Below, one piece after another: positions 13,365 to 13,997 of a stretch of DNA of 13,997 nt (positions are counted from its first letter, which is position 1; each line of letters begins with the position of its first letter). Below the pieces are notes generated by a model, which was not told the origin of the DNA, searched no databases, and worked only from the letters and a program-made list of their open reading frames with translations. The DNA comes from an uncultured Pseudomonadota bacterium (lineage in GTDB: Bacteria; Pseudomonadota; Gammaproteobacteria; Burkholderiales; SG8-41), in the NCBI GenBank assembly GCA_946885605.1, contig CAMPGR010000102.1:1-13997 (forward strand). Direction: 5' to 3'. Position numbers and translations under genes: made by a program.

Positions 13365-13520
13365 ACTTAGCTCCTTATTGATTACGGCATGTCATGCATC
13401 GCGGCGATGTTAGCAAGAAATGCCGGCGATGTGACTGCGAGCCCGAGTCCCATCCAGAGTCAGTCACGCGAATGCAGGGACATCGGGCTTTCGATGCTTC
13501 GCCCGTATTCCGGGTCAACC

Positions 13521-13997
13521 CTATAGGAAGATGCCGAACTCGGGATGCTTGCGCTTGAGCGCCGCGGCCCGCTCGGGATGGTCGCGCATCAATTCGAAGT
13601 CCGAGTAATCGAAGCCCGGGCCAACGGTGCAGGCCACAAGGGCATATGCTCCTGTCGGCCGTGCTGCCTGCCAGTAACCGGCGGGTACTACGTCGACGGG
13701 ATTGATGTTTTCCGCGTACGGCCCAAGGATCGTCGTGCCGATCTGTTGCAGTTCAGGATCAGCCTGGAACATTTCGAGCGGCTCGCCTTCCAGAAAGTGC
13801 CAGGCTTCATCGGAGGCAACTCGGTGCCAGGCGCTCACCTGTCCCTTGACCAGAAGATAGTAGATCGTGGTCAGCGCGGCCCGGCGCGGGCGGCCGTCCA
13901 TCGGCTCGACGGCGAGAGACGAGGTATAGATCCGGCGATAGTATCCGCCCTCCGGATGAGGTTCGAGAGCGAGAGCGATAATGAGGTCGGTAGCGCG
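13521..13997 (-). CDS. Cupin_5 (DUF985) family protein, 5' end cut by the window edge
   Basis: The frame is open to the last base, so the start is missing; 158 residues are visible of a family usually about 160-180, so little is lost. The family hallmark EPHPEGGYYRRIYTS lies near the visible start, followed by TTIYYLLVKGQVSAWHRVASDEAWHFLEG, VVPAGYWQAARP and CTVGPGFDYSDFELM. These form a cupin barrel with conserved histidines in the HRV...W-H block. Structures are known for relatives, but the biological role is not settled, to my knowledge. It lies upstream of doxX on the same strand. Confidence 0.9.
   Translation of the reverse strand, partial: RATDLIIALALEPHPEGGYYRRIYTSSLAVEPMDGRPRRAALTTIYYLLVKGQVSAWHRVASDEAWHFLEGEPLEMFQADPELQQIGTTILGPYAENINPVDVVPAGYWQAARPTGAYALVACTVGPGFDYSDFELMRDHPERAAALKRKHPEFGIFL

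Overview
The window is about 14 kb of GC-rich bacterial chromosome (roughly 60-65% G+C by eye). Gene content (Cu/Zn superoxide dismutase, NnrS, DUF1328, NfeD, a short c-type cytochrome operon, DoxX) and two sigma-54 type promoter matches fit a proteobacterium, most likely a Betaproteobacterium or close relative. No rRNA, tRNA or conserved marker is present, so the placement is an inference. There is no phage, transposase, CRISPR array or obvious defence locus.

Layout. Left edge: the C-terminal part of a GH15 glucoamylase/trehalase-like enzyme (+), then a secreted peptidoglycan-binding protein (-). Positions 1800-4730: a BrkB/YihY remnant (+), a hemerythrin with a repetitive linker (-), a conserved 227-residue protein of unknown function (+), decayed pieces of a two-component system (-), and an NfeD-like membrane protein (-). 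Positions 4950-7840: an M50 site-2 protease with CBS domains behind a sigma-54 type promoter, a PPC/DUF296 protein, sodC on the opposite strand, and a BON-domain lipoprotein candidate followed by a PRC-barrel fragment. Positions 7860-10500: two overlapping cytochrome c genes (-), divergent nnrS (+), and a 54-residue DUF1328 protein (-) with its own sigma-54 type promoter. Right end: a CaiB/BaiF CoA-transferase remnant (-), a quinone oxidoreductase (+), and a same-strand set doxX, cupin, thioesterase (-) with a DUF985/cupin_5 gene running off the edge.

How it fits together. Most intact genes suggest envelope, oxidative, nitrosative or respiratory stress: SodC, NnrS, hemerythrin, BON, NfeD, M50 protease, DUF1328, cytochromes and quinone oxidoreductase. 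They sit in many short, alternating transcription units rather than one operon, so this is a stress-flavoured neighbourhood, not a single pathway.

The most distinctive feature is gene decay. Four loci (BrkB, response regulator plus kinase, PRC-barrel, CaiB) survive only as short fragments. In two of them the beginning and end of the gene are joined with the middle missing. The second notable signal is the pair of sigma-54 type promoters, in front of the M50 protease and the DUF1328 gene. I found no convincing undescribed multi-gene system.
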